64,000 nucleotides of DNA from Clostridia bacterium (GCA_017415515.1 JAFQGI010000021.1:1-64000), one strand, 5' to 3'; counted from the stretch's first letter, positions 43,754-51,831 are shown. Notes: generated by a model not told the origin, from the sequence alone. Numbers and translations: made by a program.

Positions 43754-45592
43754 TCAGCTTGCTACAAAATCGCCGGATTCCGTACCAACCGTCAAAGAAT
43801 ACGTCTCCCCTTTGACCAATTCAGGACCGGAAAAGATCACTACTGCAAAACTCAGCTCAGGCGCATGCTGCATGATCGTCTTTCCACTTTGGTCTTTCAG
43901 CACGATTTGCGTGCCCGCACTTTGGCTACCCACACTTACAGCAATCACGCCTTGCTCAGAATCGCTAAAAGTCTGCGCCATTCCCGAAGCACCTGTGCCG
44001 ATAAACGTACCACCGGTGATCGTAGCGCTCTTATCGTAATCCAAGGTTGCGGTATCGCCCTGTGTGGGACCGACCACCACGGTGTAGCCGCCCGAAATCT
44101 CCACAGTGCCGTTGGCATCTATACCATCACCGGAAGAGTTGATATGCAGATTTCCTCCTGAAATTTTGATGGTGCCATTGGAGTTTGAGGACATGCCGCC
44201 GCCCATACCACCGCGACCACCACCGGGGCCACCGCCAAATGCGCCGTCACGACCGCCGGTGGTGCCGCTTTGATCGGTGCCTCCGGCCGCATTCAGTCCA
44301 TCGTCTCTGGCAACGAGTTGCACATCTCCACCCTGCACGTCAATGTGCAAGGCCTCCAAGCCTTCATAGCATTCGGAAATAACGATCTTGCCGGCCGTAA
44401 CCGTTAACGTATCTTCTGCATGAATGGCGTCGTCACCCGATGCGATGGTAAACGTTCCGCCGTTGATGGCAACCGAAGCGTCGGAATGCACCGCATCATC
44501 GGCAGAATTGATGGTGATGTTCCCATTCGACACCAGCAAACCGCTGGCGGCTTTCAATCCCTTCATGCTGGTACTGCTCTCTTCTGTCGTTGTGTTGCTG
44601 CTCTGCATATCATTTGGATATCTTCCACCGGGGCCGCCACCACCGTGTCCTCCGCCACCGGGGCCGCCGCCCATAAATCCACCGAAATTGTCCGAAGATG
44701 CCTTAGAGCCGTTTTCGCTTCCGCCGCCAACCAGCAGGTCGATCGTGCCATCTGCAATTTGCACATACGCTCCTGCTGCAATGCCGTCGCCTTCGGCTTC
44801 TGCCTTAATGGTGCCACTTGAAATATAGATAAATCCTTTTTCTGCATCCTCGCTGTTTTCAGCATGGATGGCATCTTTACCGGCATCAATGGTCAGGGTC
44901 GCCTCAGAAATTCTTACGCTATCGTTGGCATCCAATCCATGGGAAGCGGAATTCACCGTGTAAGAGCCGCCGGTTATGACCAGATCGTCCTTGCAAACGA
45001 TGCCGTGTCCCACGGGGGAAGTAACCGTCAAAGTGCCGGAACCGTTCAGCGTTAGGTCTTGCTTGGAGAACAGCGCAGCGTCAATGTTATTTTCGTCAAT
45101 AGCAGTAAAGCTGCCGCCGTTTGTGAGTGAATTCATACTCCCCTCGGCCAAAGTAACAAACACCTTGTCTGCTTCTGCTATATACAACGCCGCAGAGGTT
45201 TGGCTTGTGATATGCACGCCGTTAAAGACCAGCTGCAATTTAGCCGTCTCCGGTGCCTGAACGATCAGCATACCGTCACTCAGTTCGCCGGATAAAACAT
45301 AGGTAGCCTCTTCGGTAATGGTTACCGTAGAGCCGGAAATGTGAACCTTATTGGAGCTGGCGGCAACCTTTGTGCCGTTGAATTCAATGGTAATTGCTTC
45401 TTTTTCGTCATACTGGGTTCTGCTGTCACGCTCTGTAAACATATCGGCGTCAGATTGGGCAAAGTCCACATTCGCCGAATGGTTTTCCGCTCCGCTTGCC
45501 GCATTCTCAGCCACAGAAGAGGCGGCTTTCTTGCCGCATCCGGCCAACAAGCTCAGTGCCAAAACAAGTAAGAGTGATATGGCTTTCCTCAT
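43754..45592 (-). CDS. carbohydrate-binding-domain lipoprotein (DUF4353-like)
   Basis: Secreted lipoprotein (612 aa). Lipobox LLAGC followed by an Asn/Ala/Ser-rich linker and a long right-handed beta-helix-like repeat region (HGIVCKDDLVITGGSYTVN, DAIHAENSED, DAVHSDASVAINGGTF, DGIDANGTVEISGG). Two glycine-rich loops (GGPGGGGHGGGGPGG near 300 and GGPGGGRGGMGGGM near 475) interrupt it. Proteins of this kind occur beside DUF4956 and VTC genes, as here. Binding specificity unknown; extracellular attachment role inferred. Confidence 0.8.
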   Translation of the reverse strand: MRKAISLLLVLALSLLAGCGKKAASSVAENAASGAENHSANVDFAQSDADMFTERDSRTQYDEKEAITIEFNGTKVAASSNKVHISGSTVTITEEATYVLSGELSDGMLIVQAPETAKLQLVFNGVHITSQTSAALYIAEADKVFVTLAEGSMNSLTNGGSFTAIDENNIDAALFSKQDLTLNGSGTLTVTSPVGHGIVCKDDLVITGGSYTVNSASHGLDANDSVRISEATLTIDAGKDAIHAENSEDAEKGFIYISSGTIKAEAEGDGIAAGAYVQIADGTIDLLVGGGSENGSKASSDNFGGFMGGGPGGGGHGGGGPGGRYPNDMQSSNTTTEESSTSMKGLKAASGLLVSNGNITINSADDAVHSDASVAINGGTFTIASGDDAIHAEDTLTVTAGKIVISECYEGLEALHIDVQGGDVQLVARDDGLNAAGGTDQSGTTGGRDGAFGGGPGGGRGGMGGGMSSNSNGTIKISGGNLHINSSGDGIDANGTVEISGGYTVVVGPTQGDTATLDYDKSATITGGTFIGTGASGMAQTFSDSEQGVIAVSVGSQSAGTQIVLKDQSGKTIMQHAPELSFAVVIFSGPELVKGETYSLTVGTESGDFVAS

Positions 45593-45604
45593 ACAGACCT
45601 CCTG

Positions 45605-46300
45605 TTACAATTCGGTGTTCACCGTTTCTTGTTGCGATACCACGATTTCCAAATTGCCGTTTCGACAGCGGATTTTGTCGATCATCTCTTTTTCGCGAGC
45701 CATATCACGCAACTTCACATGATATGTAAGTTTAAACATACTGCCCATATTGGTGCTTTTTACCCGCATCAACTCGTGAGAGTGGGTGTACTCGGCAAAA
45801 ATATCGTCAAAAACGCCGGAATAGTCCAAATCTTCGGGGATGGTGATGGTCAGCACCTTGTATACCTGCCCATTCTTTTTCGTGCCGAAATTCAGCAAAT
45901 TATAGAACACCAGCATCACACACATCATCACGGCAAACAACAGCGCAAAACCGAGATAGCCCATACCTACGATGAGGCCTGCGCCCATAGCTAAAAACAA
46001 TACGCAGATCTCTTTTGCCGTGCCGGGAACGCTACGAAAACGAACCAAACTGAAAGCACCCGCCACAGCCACACCGGCACCTACGTTGCCGTTGACCATC
46101 ATAATGACCACGCACACCACCGCCGGCAACAGCGCCAAGGTGATGACAAAGCTTTTTGTATAACGGGTGCGGAACATATACGCCAGTGCCATCAGCAAAC
46201 CGATCACCAAAGCACCGCCAAGACACAGCAGAAAATCTTTCACACTGATCACCGTGGTCAATTCGGTGTCAAACAACCCCTTGAACCAGTTTTCATTCAT
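45605..46300 (-). CDS. DUF4956 membrane protein
   Basis: 231 aa with four hydrophobic segments in the first 150 residues (VKDFLLCLGGALVIGLLM onwards) and a soluble C-terminal alpha/beta domain (KVLTITIPEDLDYSGVFDD). Blocks GAFSLVRFRSVPGTAKEI and AMGAGLIVGMGYLGFA are typical of DUF4956 proteins. Starts inside the end of the VTC gene (8-nt overlap) with GGAGGTAA. Confidence 0.85.
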   Translation of the reverse strand: MNENWFKGLFDTELTTVISVKDFLLCLGGALVIGLLMALAYMFRTRYTKSFVITLALLPAVVCVVIMMVNGNVGAGVAVAGAFSLVRFRSVPGTAKEICVLFLAMGAGLIVGMGYLGFALLFAVMMCVMLVFYNLLNFGTKKNGQVYKVLTITIPEDLDYSGVFDDIFAEYTHSHELMRVKSTNMGSMFKLTYHVKLRDMAREKEMIDKIRCRNGNLEIVVSQQETVNTEL

Positions 46301-47036
46301 TGATCGTTACCTCCAACATTTTGTATTGGTTTATGCTATGGGTTTGCGGGAAAATCAGCGTCTTATAGGCTGTTCCGTATTTCGAAAACGAGGTTTTGTA
46401 TATCTTTTCTTTCGACAACACTTCGGTCATCCAAAGGGGGATGCCGCCGCTGCACTTGATCTCCATCAGCACCTTGCCCGGGGGTAAAATCGATGTGCCG
46501 TACACCTCAGACGAGAGAGATAGATCCTCCTGACGGCAAAGAACCGTATCGTCAAAGGTCACACGGAAATCCGATCCGTCATTGGCATAATATGCTTCTC
46601 GCTCATACGAAAGAAATACGGTCGGAAACAAAGTGCCGTAGTAATCCAAAAAATAATCGATCTCGTCGGCAATCTGCGTTTGCCTGTCACTGCGTTTCTT
46701 TCGCTCCAACCAATCCGTAGCCTCGCGGTTAGTTAGCGCTATGCGCCGCTTGTACACCACATGTTTATATTTCTTTTTCAACTCCACAAAAACGGTGCTG
46801 TCAGAAGACGCCTGTCCATAGCTACGGATGCGCAACTTTTCCTTATAGGCGGGCTTTTCTATGGAACGTCGGATCAGCAAATAGGTGTCCGTGTCATAGT
46901 AAAGATTGCGTATGGTAGTTCTACCGTATTTATCCAACTTCATATACGATTCCATAGCCGTAAGAACTCGTTCCTTTTGCTCGGTGGTCAACATATATTT
47001 CAGCTCATATCTCTTAAACACGGTTTGCAACGCCAT
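46293..47036 (-). CDS. VTC-domain polyphosphate-polymerase-like protein
   Basis: 247 aa matching the VTC catalytic-domain family, tunnel-fold enzymes related to yeast Vtc4 that polymerise ATP-derived phosphate. Basic and acidic tunnel residues are seen in FKRYELKYMLT, RTTIRNLYYDTD, KLRIRSYG, FVELKKKYKHVVYKRR, and VLMEIKCSGG. No SPX domain or membrane segment of its own. Start at 47036 preceded by AAAGGAGG. First of three genes: VTC, DUF4956, carbohydrate-binding lipoprotein. Confidence 0.85.
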   Translation of the reverse strand: MALQTVFKRYELKYMLTTEQKERVLTAMESYMKLDKYGRTTIRNLYYDTDTYLLIRRSIEKPAYKEKLRIRSYGQASSDSTVFVELKKKYKHVVYKRRIALTNREATDWLERKKRSDRQTQIADEIDYFLDYYGTLFPTVFLSYEREAYYANDGSDFRVTFDDTVLCRQEDLSLSSEVYGTSILPPGKVLMEIKCSGGIPLWMTEVLSKEKIYKTSFSKYGTAYKTLIFPQTHSINQYKMLEVTINE

Positions 47037-47130
47037 AACATCCTCCTTTGCATCGTTTGTGTCCCCAATATACCATTTGCCGTTGGCGATTTTGTGTTGT
47101 TTTTGTAAACAAATCCTTAAGATAATCAGA

Positions 47131-47158
47131 AAGACCGCCGTCATCCGACAGCGGTCTT
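47131..47158 (-). terminator. hairpin after rarA
   Basis: AAGACCGC-C-GTC / GAC-A-GCGGTCTT imperfect stem just 3' of the rarA stop on the minus strand; weak U-tract. Sequence is a near-copy of the terminator at 43695-43730. Confidence 0.5.
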
Positions 47159-47161
47159 CAC

Positions 47162-48427
47162 TCATTTCTTAATGTCCTTCCAATAGGCGGCAAAGGCCTG
47201 CTCGGTCTTGTTGTCGCCGGGGGTGTAGTAAACGGTATCTTTGATGGCATCGGGAAGATACTGCTGTTTCACCCAATGGTCGGGAAAATCGTGGGGATAC
47301 TGATAAAACTGTCCCTTTTTTTCCACTTCGTCGCCGTCGTAGTGCTTATTCTGCAACTGTCGCGGTACAGAGCCGCTCCGCCCTGCCTGCACGTCCGCCA
47401 TGGCGTGATTGATGGCATTGTACACCGCATTGGATTTGGGCGCCTGGCACACCAGCACCACCGCATTGGCAAGGGGAATCCGCGCTTCGGGGATACCCAC
47501 CTGCAGGGCGGTGTCCACCGCCGCCTTGACGATGGGGATAATTTGGGGATAGGCCAAGCCCACGTCCTCGTTGGCACACACCAGCAGTCGGCGGCAGGCG
47601 GAGGGCAGGTCCCCTGCCTCCAACAGCCGCGCCAGATAGTGAAGCGCCGCGTCGGGGTCGGAGCCCCGCATCGACTTTTGATACGCCGACACGATGTCGT
47701 AGTGGTCGTCCCCCTCGCGATCGTACCGCATGGCGCTACGCTGAGCCAGCTGTTGCGCCGTATCCAGCGTCACCAACACACCACCGTCAGGGGTAGTTTC
47801 TCCCGCCAAGGCACACAATTCCACCGCGTTGAGGGATTTGCGTACGTCACCGCCGCAGGAACGGGCGATGTGCGCGCACACCCCCTCCTCTACGATGATG
47901 GAACTGCCGCTTTCCTCCCGTAGGAAGGCAAAGCCTCTCTCCACCGCCTTTTCGATGTCCTCCACGTCCACGGACTTAAATTCAAACACGGTGGAACGGC
48001 TCAAAATGGCGTTGTAAACATAGAAATAGGGATTCTCGGTGGTGGACGCAATCAGGGTGATGCGTCCGTTCTCGATATACTCCAGCAGGGTCTGCTGCTG
48101 GCGTTTGTTGAAATACTGAATCTCGTCCAAATAGAGCAGAATGCCGTTCATCCCCGCAAAGGTGTCCAGCTCCTCCACCACCGCCTTAATATCCGCCGTG
48201 GAGGCGGTGGTGCCGTTGAGTTTATGCAGGCGCATATCCGTTTGCTGGGCAATAATGCGAGCCACCGTGGTCTTGCCCACACCCGAGGGACCGTAGAAGA
48301 TCAGGTTGGGGATGCGACCCGATTCCATAATGTTGCGCAAAGCCTTGCCCTCACCCAAAATGTGCTGTTGTCCCACCACGTCATCCAGCGTGGCAGGGCG
48401 AATGCGATCCGCCAACGGTGTATTCAT
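47162..48427 (-). CDS. rarA: replication-associated recombination protein A
   Basis: AAA+ ATPase (421 aa) of the RarA/MgsA/WRNIP1 family that acts at stalled forks. Walker A GPSGVGKTTVARII, Walker B LLYLDEIQYFN, sensor 1 STTENPYF, and the C-terminal tetramerisation region MRGSDPDAALHYLARLLEAGD. Usual length. AAAGGAGGG ribosome site; promoter at 48463-48491. Confidence 0.95.
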   Translation of the reverse strand: MNTPLADRIRPATLDDVVGQQHILGEGKALRNIMESGRIPNLIFYGPSGVGKTTVARIIAQQTDMRLHKLNGTTASTADIKAVVEELDTFAGMNGILLYLDEIQYFNKRQQQTLLEYIENGRITLIASTTENPYFYVYNAILSRSTVFEFKSVDVEDIEKAVERGFAFLREESGSSIIVEEGVCAHIARSCGGDVRKSLNAVELCALAGETTPDGGVLVTLDTAQQLAQRSAMRYDREGDDHYDIVSAYQKSMRGSDPDAALHYLARLLEAGDLPSACRRLLVCANEDVGLAYPQIIPIVKAAVDTALQVGIPEARIPLANAVVLVCQAPKSNAVYNAINHAMADVQAGRSGSVPRQLQNKHYDGDEVEKKGQFYQYPHDFPDHWVKQQYLPDAIKDTVYYTPGDNKTEQAFAAYWKDIKK

Positions 48428-48462
48428 CGGTCATCCCTCCTTTTTCTTGTGTTATCTCAATT

Positions 48463-48491
48463 ATAATACAAAAAAAGCACCCCAATGTCAA
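48463..48491 (-). promoter_or_regulatory. sigma-A promoter for rarA
   Basis: On the minus strand TTGACA, 17-bp spacer with a T7 run, TATTAT. Confidence 0.72.
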
Positions 48492-48504
48492 GAAATTCCG
48501 TTCG

Positions 48505-48534
48505 TTGACAGCGAGGTGATCTGTGTGATATGAT
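48505..48534 (+). promoter_or_regulatory. candidate sigma-A promoter for nth
   Basis: TTGACA, 18-bp spacer, TATGAT, divergent from the rarA promoter. The transcript would run through the REP-like element before nth. Confidence 0.6.
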
Positions 48535-48598
48535 AGACGCAGCAAGGCTTCTTATTGACAAGTAGTTCTTGTGTAATGGTAGGGGTTATCGCTCTGCG

Positions 48599-48676
48599 AC
48601 CACCTCATCCGTCATTTGCTTCGCAAATGCCACCTTCCCCTCGAGGGGAAGGCTGATCCTCGACCGAAGGGAAGGC
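48599..48676 (+). repeat. REP-like palindromic element
   Basis: CACCTCATCC, then a CATTTGC-TTC-GCAAATG hairpin (48613-48629), then the perfect 20-bp palindrome CCTTCCCCTCGAGGGGAAGG (48633-48652). The same order occurs at 61829-61880 and, inverted, at 61730-61791. The 3' edge supplies the GAAGGGAAGG that precedes the nth start. Confidence 0.75.
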
Positions 48677-48683
48677 GTAAAAA

Positions 48684-49319
48684 ATGACCAAAAAACAGCG
48701 TGCCATCGCCGCCGTGGAGGGGCTGAAAGCCCGCTATCCCGAAGCGATCTGCTCCCTGACAGCAGAAAACCCCTTGCAACTTCTGATTGCCACCCGTCTG
48801 TCTGCACAATGCACCGATGCACGAGTGAATCTGGTGACACCTGCGCTGTTTTCCCGTTTTCCCTCTTTGGACAGCCTGGCTGACGCCGACCCCGAGGAAG
48901 TGGGTGAATACATCCGCTCCTGCGGTTTGTATAAGACCAAAGCCAAAGATATCGTAGCCATGTGCCGTATGCTTCGTGATGGATATGATGGCATCATCCC
49001 CGACACGGTGGAGGAATTGACCAAACTACCCGGTGTGGGACGCAAAACCGCCAATTTGGTCTGCGGCGATGTCTACGGCAAACCTGCCGTGGTGGCAGAC
49101 ACCCACTGCATCCGCATCACTGGTCGTCTCGGCCTCACCGACGGAACCAAAGACCCCCACAAGGTAGAGATGCAACTGCGCAAACTGCTCCCTCCGGATG
49201 AGAGCAACGCTTTCTGCCATCGGCTGGTGCTGTTCGGGCGGGACACCTGCTCGGCGAGATCGCCCAAATGCGGCGAGTGTCCCTTACGGGAGTTCTGTCC
49301 TTCTGCGGGCAAGCAATAA
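48684..49319 (+). CDS. nth: endonuclease III
   Basis: DNA glycosylase/AP lyase for oxidised pyrimidines (211 aa). Helix-hairpin-helix LPGVGRKTANLV with the catalytic Lys, catalytic Asp in VVADTHCIRI, and the [4Fe-4S] loop C-x6-C-x2-C-x5-C at the C-terminus (CSARSPKCGECPLREFC). Only a weak ribosome site (GAAGGGAAGG, 8 nt), which lies in the REP-like repeat. Converges with and overlaps the next gene by 36 bp. Confidence 0.96.
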   Translation: MTKKQRAIAAVEGLKARYPEAICSLTAENPLQLLIATRLSAQCTDARVNLVTPALFSRFPSLDSLADADPEEVGEYIRSCGLYKTKAKDIVAMCRMLRDGYDGIIPDTVEELTKLPGVGRKTANLVCGDVYGKPAVVADTHCIRITGRLGLTDGTKDPHKVEMQLRKLLPPDESNAFCHRLVLFGRDTCSARSPKCGECPLREFCPSAGKQ

Positions 49320-49700
49320 GCGCCGACACAGCCCATACAGCGGGCAAGCAACCGCACTGAGCAACAACCACAGCAAGGAATAGCCCAGGCTCACCTGCCC
49401 CAGCAGGTGAAACCGCATCTTGCTGTAATCCCACACCCCCAGCCGCAGCCAACGGTTGAGGATACAGCCACTGACCAACTCCACCGCCGACACGGCGAGG
49501 GCACACAATCCACATCGAAGCGGCAACACCCATCGCCGCAGATGGGTGTGGATCATTCCCATCAGTTCAAAGCACAGCCCTCCCACAAAAAACATACTGA
49601 CATGACTGCGCCGCCGCCACGCCAGTTCAATGAGCACATACCCCACCCCACCGATGATAAACAGACACAGATGCAACCATAAATTTCTTTTTTGGGACAC
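49284..49700 (-). CDS. putative ABC transporter permease, CmpB-like small membrane protein
   Basis: 138 aa with four hydrophobic segments. Blocks HVSMFFVGGLCFELMG and LGVWDYSKMRFHLLGQVS match the family annotated as putative ABC-transporter permease (ABC_trans_CmpB) in Clostridia. No ATPase partner is nearby and the family's function is uncertain. Start taken as GTG at 49700 behind GAGAGGTGG; a TTG at 49721 is possible. The last 36 bp overlap the 3' end of nth on the opposite strand. Confidence 0.75.
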   Translation of the reverse strand: MSQKRNLWLHLCLFIIGGVGYVLIELAWRRRSHVSMFFVGGLCFELMGMIHTHLRRWVLPLRCGLCALAVSAVELVSGCILNRWLRLGVWDYSKMRFHLLGQVSLGYSLLWLLLSAVACPLYGLCRRLLLARRRTELP

Positions 49701-49787
49701 AAAACCACCTCTCTTCTCCAAAACAGTATGTACGGTGAAGAAAGACGGTATACGGTAGAAACTTTTATTTCAGCCGTCATTTTTCCC

Positions 49788-49816
49788 TTGCTTTTTCCAA
49801 AGGGATGTGCTATACT
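49788..49816 (+). promoter_or_regulatory. sigma-A promoter for tRNA-Gly
   Basis: TTGCTT, 17-bp spacer, TATACT, about 18 nt before the tRNA. Confidence 0.72.
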
Positions 49817-49833
49817 CTCCCTTGTTCCCCTTT

Positions 49834-49907
49834 GCAGGGTTGGTATATCGGTATTACAGCGGCTTCCCAAGCCGTTAAGGCGGGTTCGACTCCCGTACCC
49901 TGCTCCA
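49834..49907 (+). tRNA. tRNA-Gly(CCC)
   Basis: 74 nt. GCAGGGT pairs with ACCCTGC, discriminator T(U), encoded CCA. Anticodon loop TTCCCAA in a CGGC/GCCG stem gives CCC (codon GGG). T-arm GCGGGTTCGACTCCCG. Confidence 0.95.
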
Positions 49908-49944
49908 AAAAAGACGGTCACCCATTTGGGTGACCGTCTTTTTT
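49907..49944 (+). terminator. terminator of tRNA-Gly
   Basis: AAAAAAGACGGTCACCC-ATTT-GGGTGACCGTCTTTTTT stem directly at the CCA end. A near-copy occurs at 50764-50797. Confidence 0.88.
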
Positions 49945-49945
49945 C

Positions 49946-50040
49946 GTAGTGGTATGCGGCGGAGAACCCGCTTAGTTTGCCGCAGGCAAACTATAGAAGG
50001 TTGGCGTAGCCAACCGACGGGGTTCGACTCCACGAGCCTT
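49946..50040 (+). repeat. tRNA-tail element after tRNA-Gly
   Basis: AGTTTGCC-GCA-GGCAAACT hairpin, GGTTGGC-GTA-GCCAACC hairpin, then GACGGGGTTCGACTCC (50016-50031), which resembles the T-arm of the adjacent tRNA-Gly. Same architecture as the other three tRNA-tail loci. Not foldable as a tRNA. Confidence 0.65.
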
Positions 50041-50052
50041 GAGATTATATTC

Positions 50053-50081
50053 TTGCATAAAGCATCAACTTGTGTTAAAAT
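50053..50081 (+). promoter_or_regulatory. sigma-A promoter for the AT-rich two-gene unit
   Basis: TTGCAT, 17-bp spacer, TAAAAT, followed by AAGGAG before the ATG at 50104. Confidence 0.72.
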
Positions 50082-50103
50082 CAACTCGATAAGGAGTGTT
50101 AAT

Positions 50104-50322
50104 ATGAAAGAATGGCTGATACTATTTTTGGAATCCTTTTTGGTTATCTTCGTCGCCTTTATTCTTAGCAACCTTTGTGCTGTGACGATTGATTGCTTAT
50201 TTGACGGATTCGATTATTTTCTCAAGCGACTTTCGGATTTGCCTTATCTCTTATATGCATGTTTTTCTGTGGGTATCTCTGCAATATTCACGTCTATAAC
50301 CGTGAACAAAACAAAGAGGTGA
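50104..50322 (+). CDS. small two-helix membrane protein
   Basis: 72 aa, unrecognised. Two hydrophobic segments (LILFLESFLVIFVAFILSNL and LPYLLYACFSVGISAIF) separated by a short polar loop, ending in TVNKTKR. AAGGAG lies 7 nt before the ATG. Base composition is clearly lower in GC than in nearby genes. Its stop is 5 nt before the next start, so the two form one unit. Confidence 0.65.
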   Translation: MKEWLILFLESFLVIFVAFILSNLCAVTIDCLFDGFDYFLKRLSDLPYLLYACFSVGISAIFTSITVNKTKR

Positions 50323-50327
50323 TTCTT

Positions 50328-50744
50328 TTGGCAAAAGGACGAGTATACACATCTCAATATCCTGACAATCCGCCCGATTGGTACTGGGTAAGCGGTTTGC
50401 ACGATGCGAATATCGTTGGCGTGGAAACTTTCGAGTTTCCATTCGACTACAACAAATTTGTCGGAGAGAAAAACACGTGGACTCGAAATCTAATCACCCT
50501 GAAAATTGACGCCAAAGGAGCTCTTTATGATTCCTCTGTGCAAGAAATCCAACTGTTTAACTACAAAATTTTGACACCTGCCATATCTTTGGAAAATCGA
50601 AAAAAGGTATGGTGGTTAGCCGATCGCCTCATAGACAAAAACGACCATTATATACTGGAAATCGATTTGCAGGATGTAGATTCCTATCCCGAAGATTTTA
50701 CGTACTCCATCAAATTTGAACGAGCCGAAGTTATACGTAAATAA
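50328..50744 (+). CDS. hypothetical protein
   Basis: 138 aa starting at a TTG preceded by AGAGGTGA. Soluble, mixed alpha/beta, with PDNPPDWYWVSGLHDANIVGVE and a repeated pattern ending LQDVDSYPEDFTYSIKFERAEVI. The SGLHDANI motif resembles small uncharacterised Clostridial proteins, but I do not recognise a family. AT-rich like the gene before it; possibly a pair acquired together next to tRNA-Gly. Confidence 0.65.
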   Translation: MAKGRVYTSQYPDNPPDWYWVSGLHDANIVGVETFEFPFDYNKFVGEKNTWTRNLITLKIDAKGALYDSSVQEIQLFNYKILTPAISLENRKKVWWLADRLIDKNDHYILEIDLQDVDSYPEDFTYSIKFERAEVIRK

Positions 50745-50763
50745 GTTTTATCTTTCCGTACAA

Positions 50764-50797
50764 AAAAGACGGTCACTCCGATGAGTGACCGTCTTTT
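50764..50797. terminator. bidirectional terminator
   Basis: AAAAGACGGTCACTC-CGAT-GAGTGACCGTCTTTT, 15-bp stem, between the convergent AT-rich unit and the 94-aa gene. Nearly the same sequence as the tRNA-Gly terminator. Confidence 0.88.
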
Positions 50798-50802
50798 CTT
50801 TC

Positions 50803-51087
50803 TCACACATCCTCTTTCTCAAACTTCTTCCATTCACTTCTCAGCCACTCCTCGGCGGCGGCGACGCCGTCCACATCCAGCGAAAACTCCTTTTCGGACC
50901 GCTTTTCGCTCAGGTCGCTGCACTTCTCCCCCGTCCAGGTGAAGACGTACAAGTGAGCGGTAATGTCCTTCTCCGTATCCCCTTTGACCGGCTCGATGCG
51001 ATAGCTCAGCCCTTTATAGCTGCCGCTGAAGGGATTGCCACTGGTGAAAAACAAAATCCCGGGAATGGGGAAATCACGTAATGCCAT
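50803..51087 (-). CDS. conserved-looking hypothetical protein
   Basis: 94 aa, soluble, no recognised domain. It has an N-terminal GNPFSGSYKGLSYRIEP block and a C-terminal helical, Glu/Lys-rich part (AAAEEWLRSEWKKFEKED), suggesting a small alpha/beta fold. GTAGGAGGT ribosome site gives confidence that it is a gene. Lies between the AT-rich island and the SLOG gene, single-gene unit. Confidence 0.7.
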   Translation of the reverse strand: MALRDFPIPGILFFTSGNPFSGSYKGLSYRIEPVKGDTEKDITAHLYVFTWTGEKCSDLSEKRSEKEFSLDVDGVAAAEEWLRSEWKKFEKEDV

Positions 51088-51114
51088 AAATGTTACCTCC
51101 TACACACATTCCAT

Positions 51115-51143
51115 GCGGGCGGTCGAGGACGCCCGCCCCTACA
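51115..51143. repeat. short palindromic intergenic repeat
   Basis: GCGGGCG-GTCGAGGA-CGCCCGC followed by CCCTACA. From memory this GGGCGGTCGAGGACGCCCGC type of sequence is frequent in gut Clostridial genomes; only one copy is seen here, although 48570-48590 has a related GTAGGGG start. Confidence 0.5.
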
Positions 51144-51163
51144 AATCCCATCCAAGCCATTGC

Positions 51164-51727
51164 TCACATGGGAAACTCCATCTGTTGTACCGTTTCCTCG
51201 GTCACCGCCAAGGTGACGGGGTCGATATACAAAATCCGCTTTTGCAGCCGCCGCGCATAGCGCACCGTGGTGGCCGTACCGGTGCGGCTGTCCGCCACGT
51301 CGATCTCGCACACCGCCAGCACCGTGTCGGCGCGGTCCACCATCCAACGGTTGCGCCCTTTATAGCACTCGGCGGCATTTTTCTCGGCTGCGGCGGCATC
51401 AAACAACACCTCCACCTGCTGTGCCGCGTCCAAAATGCGGCGATATTCCCGCTGCAACGGAATGGGCCAATGACTCTCTTGCCCCGCAAAGGGCACCGCG
51501 GCGATCAGCTCCACCTCGGGGTGGGTTTCCTGCAGGGTCAGCACCTCTGCCGCCGCCCAGAGATCCACACCGGCGCTCATGCCGCTGATAAAGGTGCGGT
51601 AGCCCTCGTCGTATAAGCGGCGAATTTGCTCGCCCAAGGCCGCCTGCACCTGTTCCGGACGCAAGCCATCGGGAGAGAAAGCAAAACGATGGGGACGATA
51701 ACCGGTAAAACAGCAACTTTTTCCCAT
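51164..51727 (-). CDS. SLOG-domain protein (DUF1273/YpsA-like)
   Basis: 187 aa Rossmann-like protein of the SLOG superfamily, related to YpsA/DUF1273 by FTGYRPHRF at the N-terminus, TFISGMSAGVDLWAAE and NRWMVDRADTVLAVCE. These domains are predicted to bind nucleotides or nucleotide-derived ligands. Function unproven. GGGAGGGG precedes the ATG; promoter at 51757-51785. Confidence 0.88.
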   Translation of the reverse strand: MGKSCCFTGYRPHRFAFSPDGLRPEQVQAALGEQIRRLYDEGYRTFISGMSAGVDLWAAAEVLTLQETHPEVELIAAVPFAGQESHWPIPLQREYRRILDAAQQVEVLFDAAAAEKNAAECYKGRNRWMVDRADTVLAVCEIDVADSRTGTATTVRYARRLQKRILYIDPVTLAVTEETVQQMEFPM

Positions 51728-51756
51728 GCGCTCCCCTCCCTTACAGCGTTTTACTC

Positions 51757-51785
51757 ATTATAGCACAATCATTCCCATAATACAA
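51757..51785 (-). promoter_or_regulatory. sigma-A promoter for the SLOG gene
   Basis: On the minus strand TTGTAT, 17-bp spacer, TATAAT. Confidence 0.75.
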
Positions 51786-51800
51786 ACGAAAAAAACAAAA

Positions 51801-51826
51801 ACAGCCGACGATTTTTCGTCGGCTGT
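51801..51826 (-). terminator. terminator of the carD-like gene
   Basis: ACAGCCGACGA / TCGTCGGCTGT stem with a T4 loop, followed by a long U-rich tract on the minus strand. Confidence 0.88.
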
Positions 51827-51831
51827 TCCTT

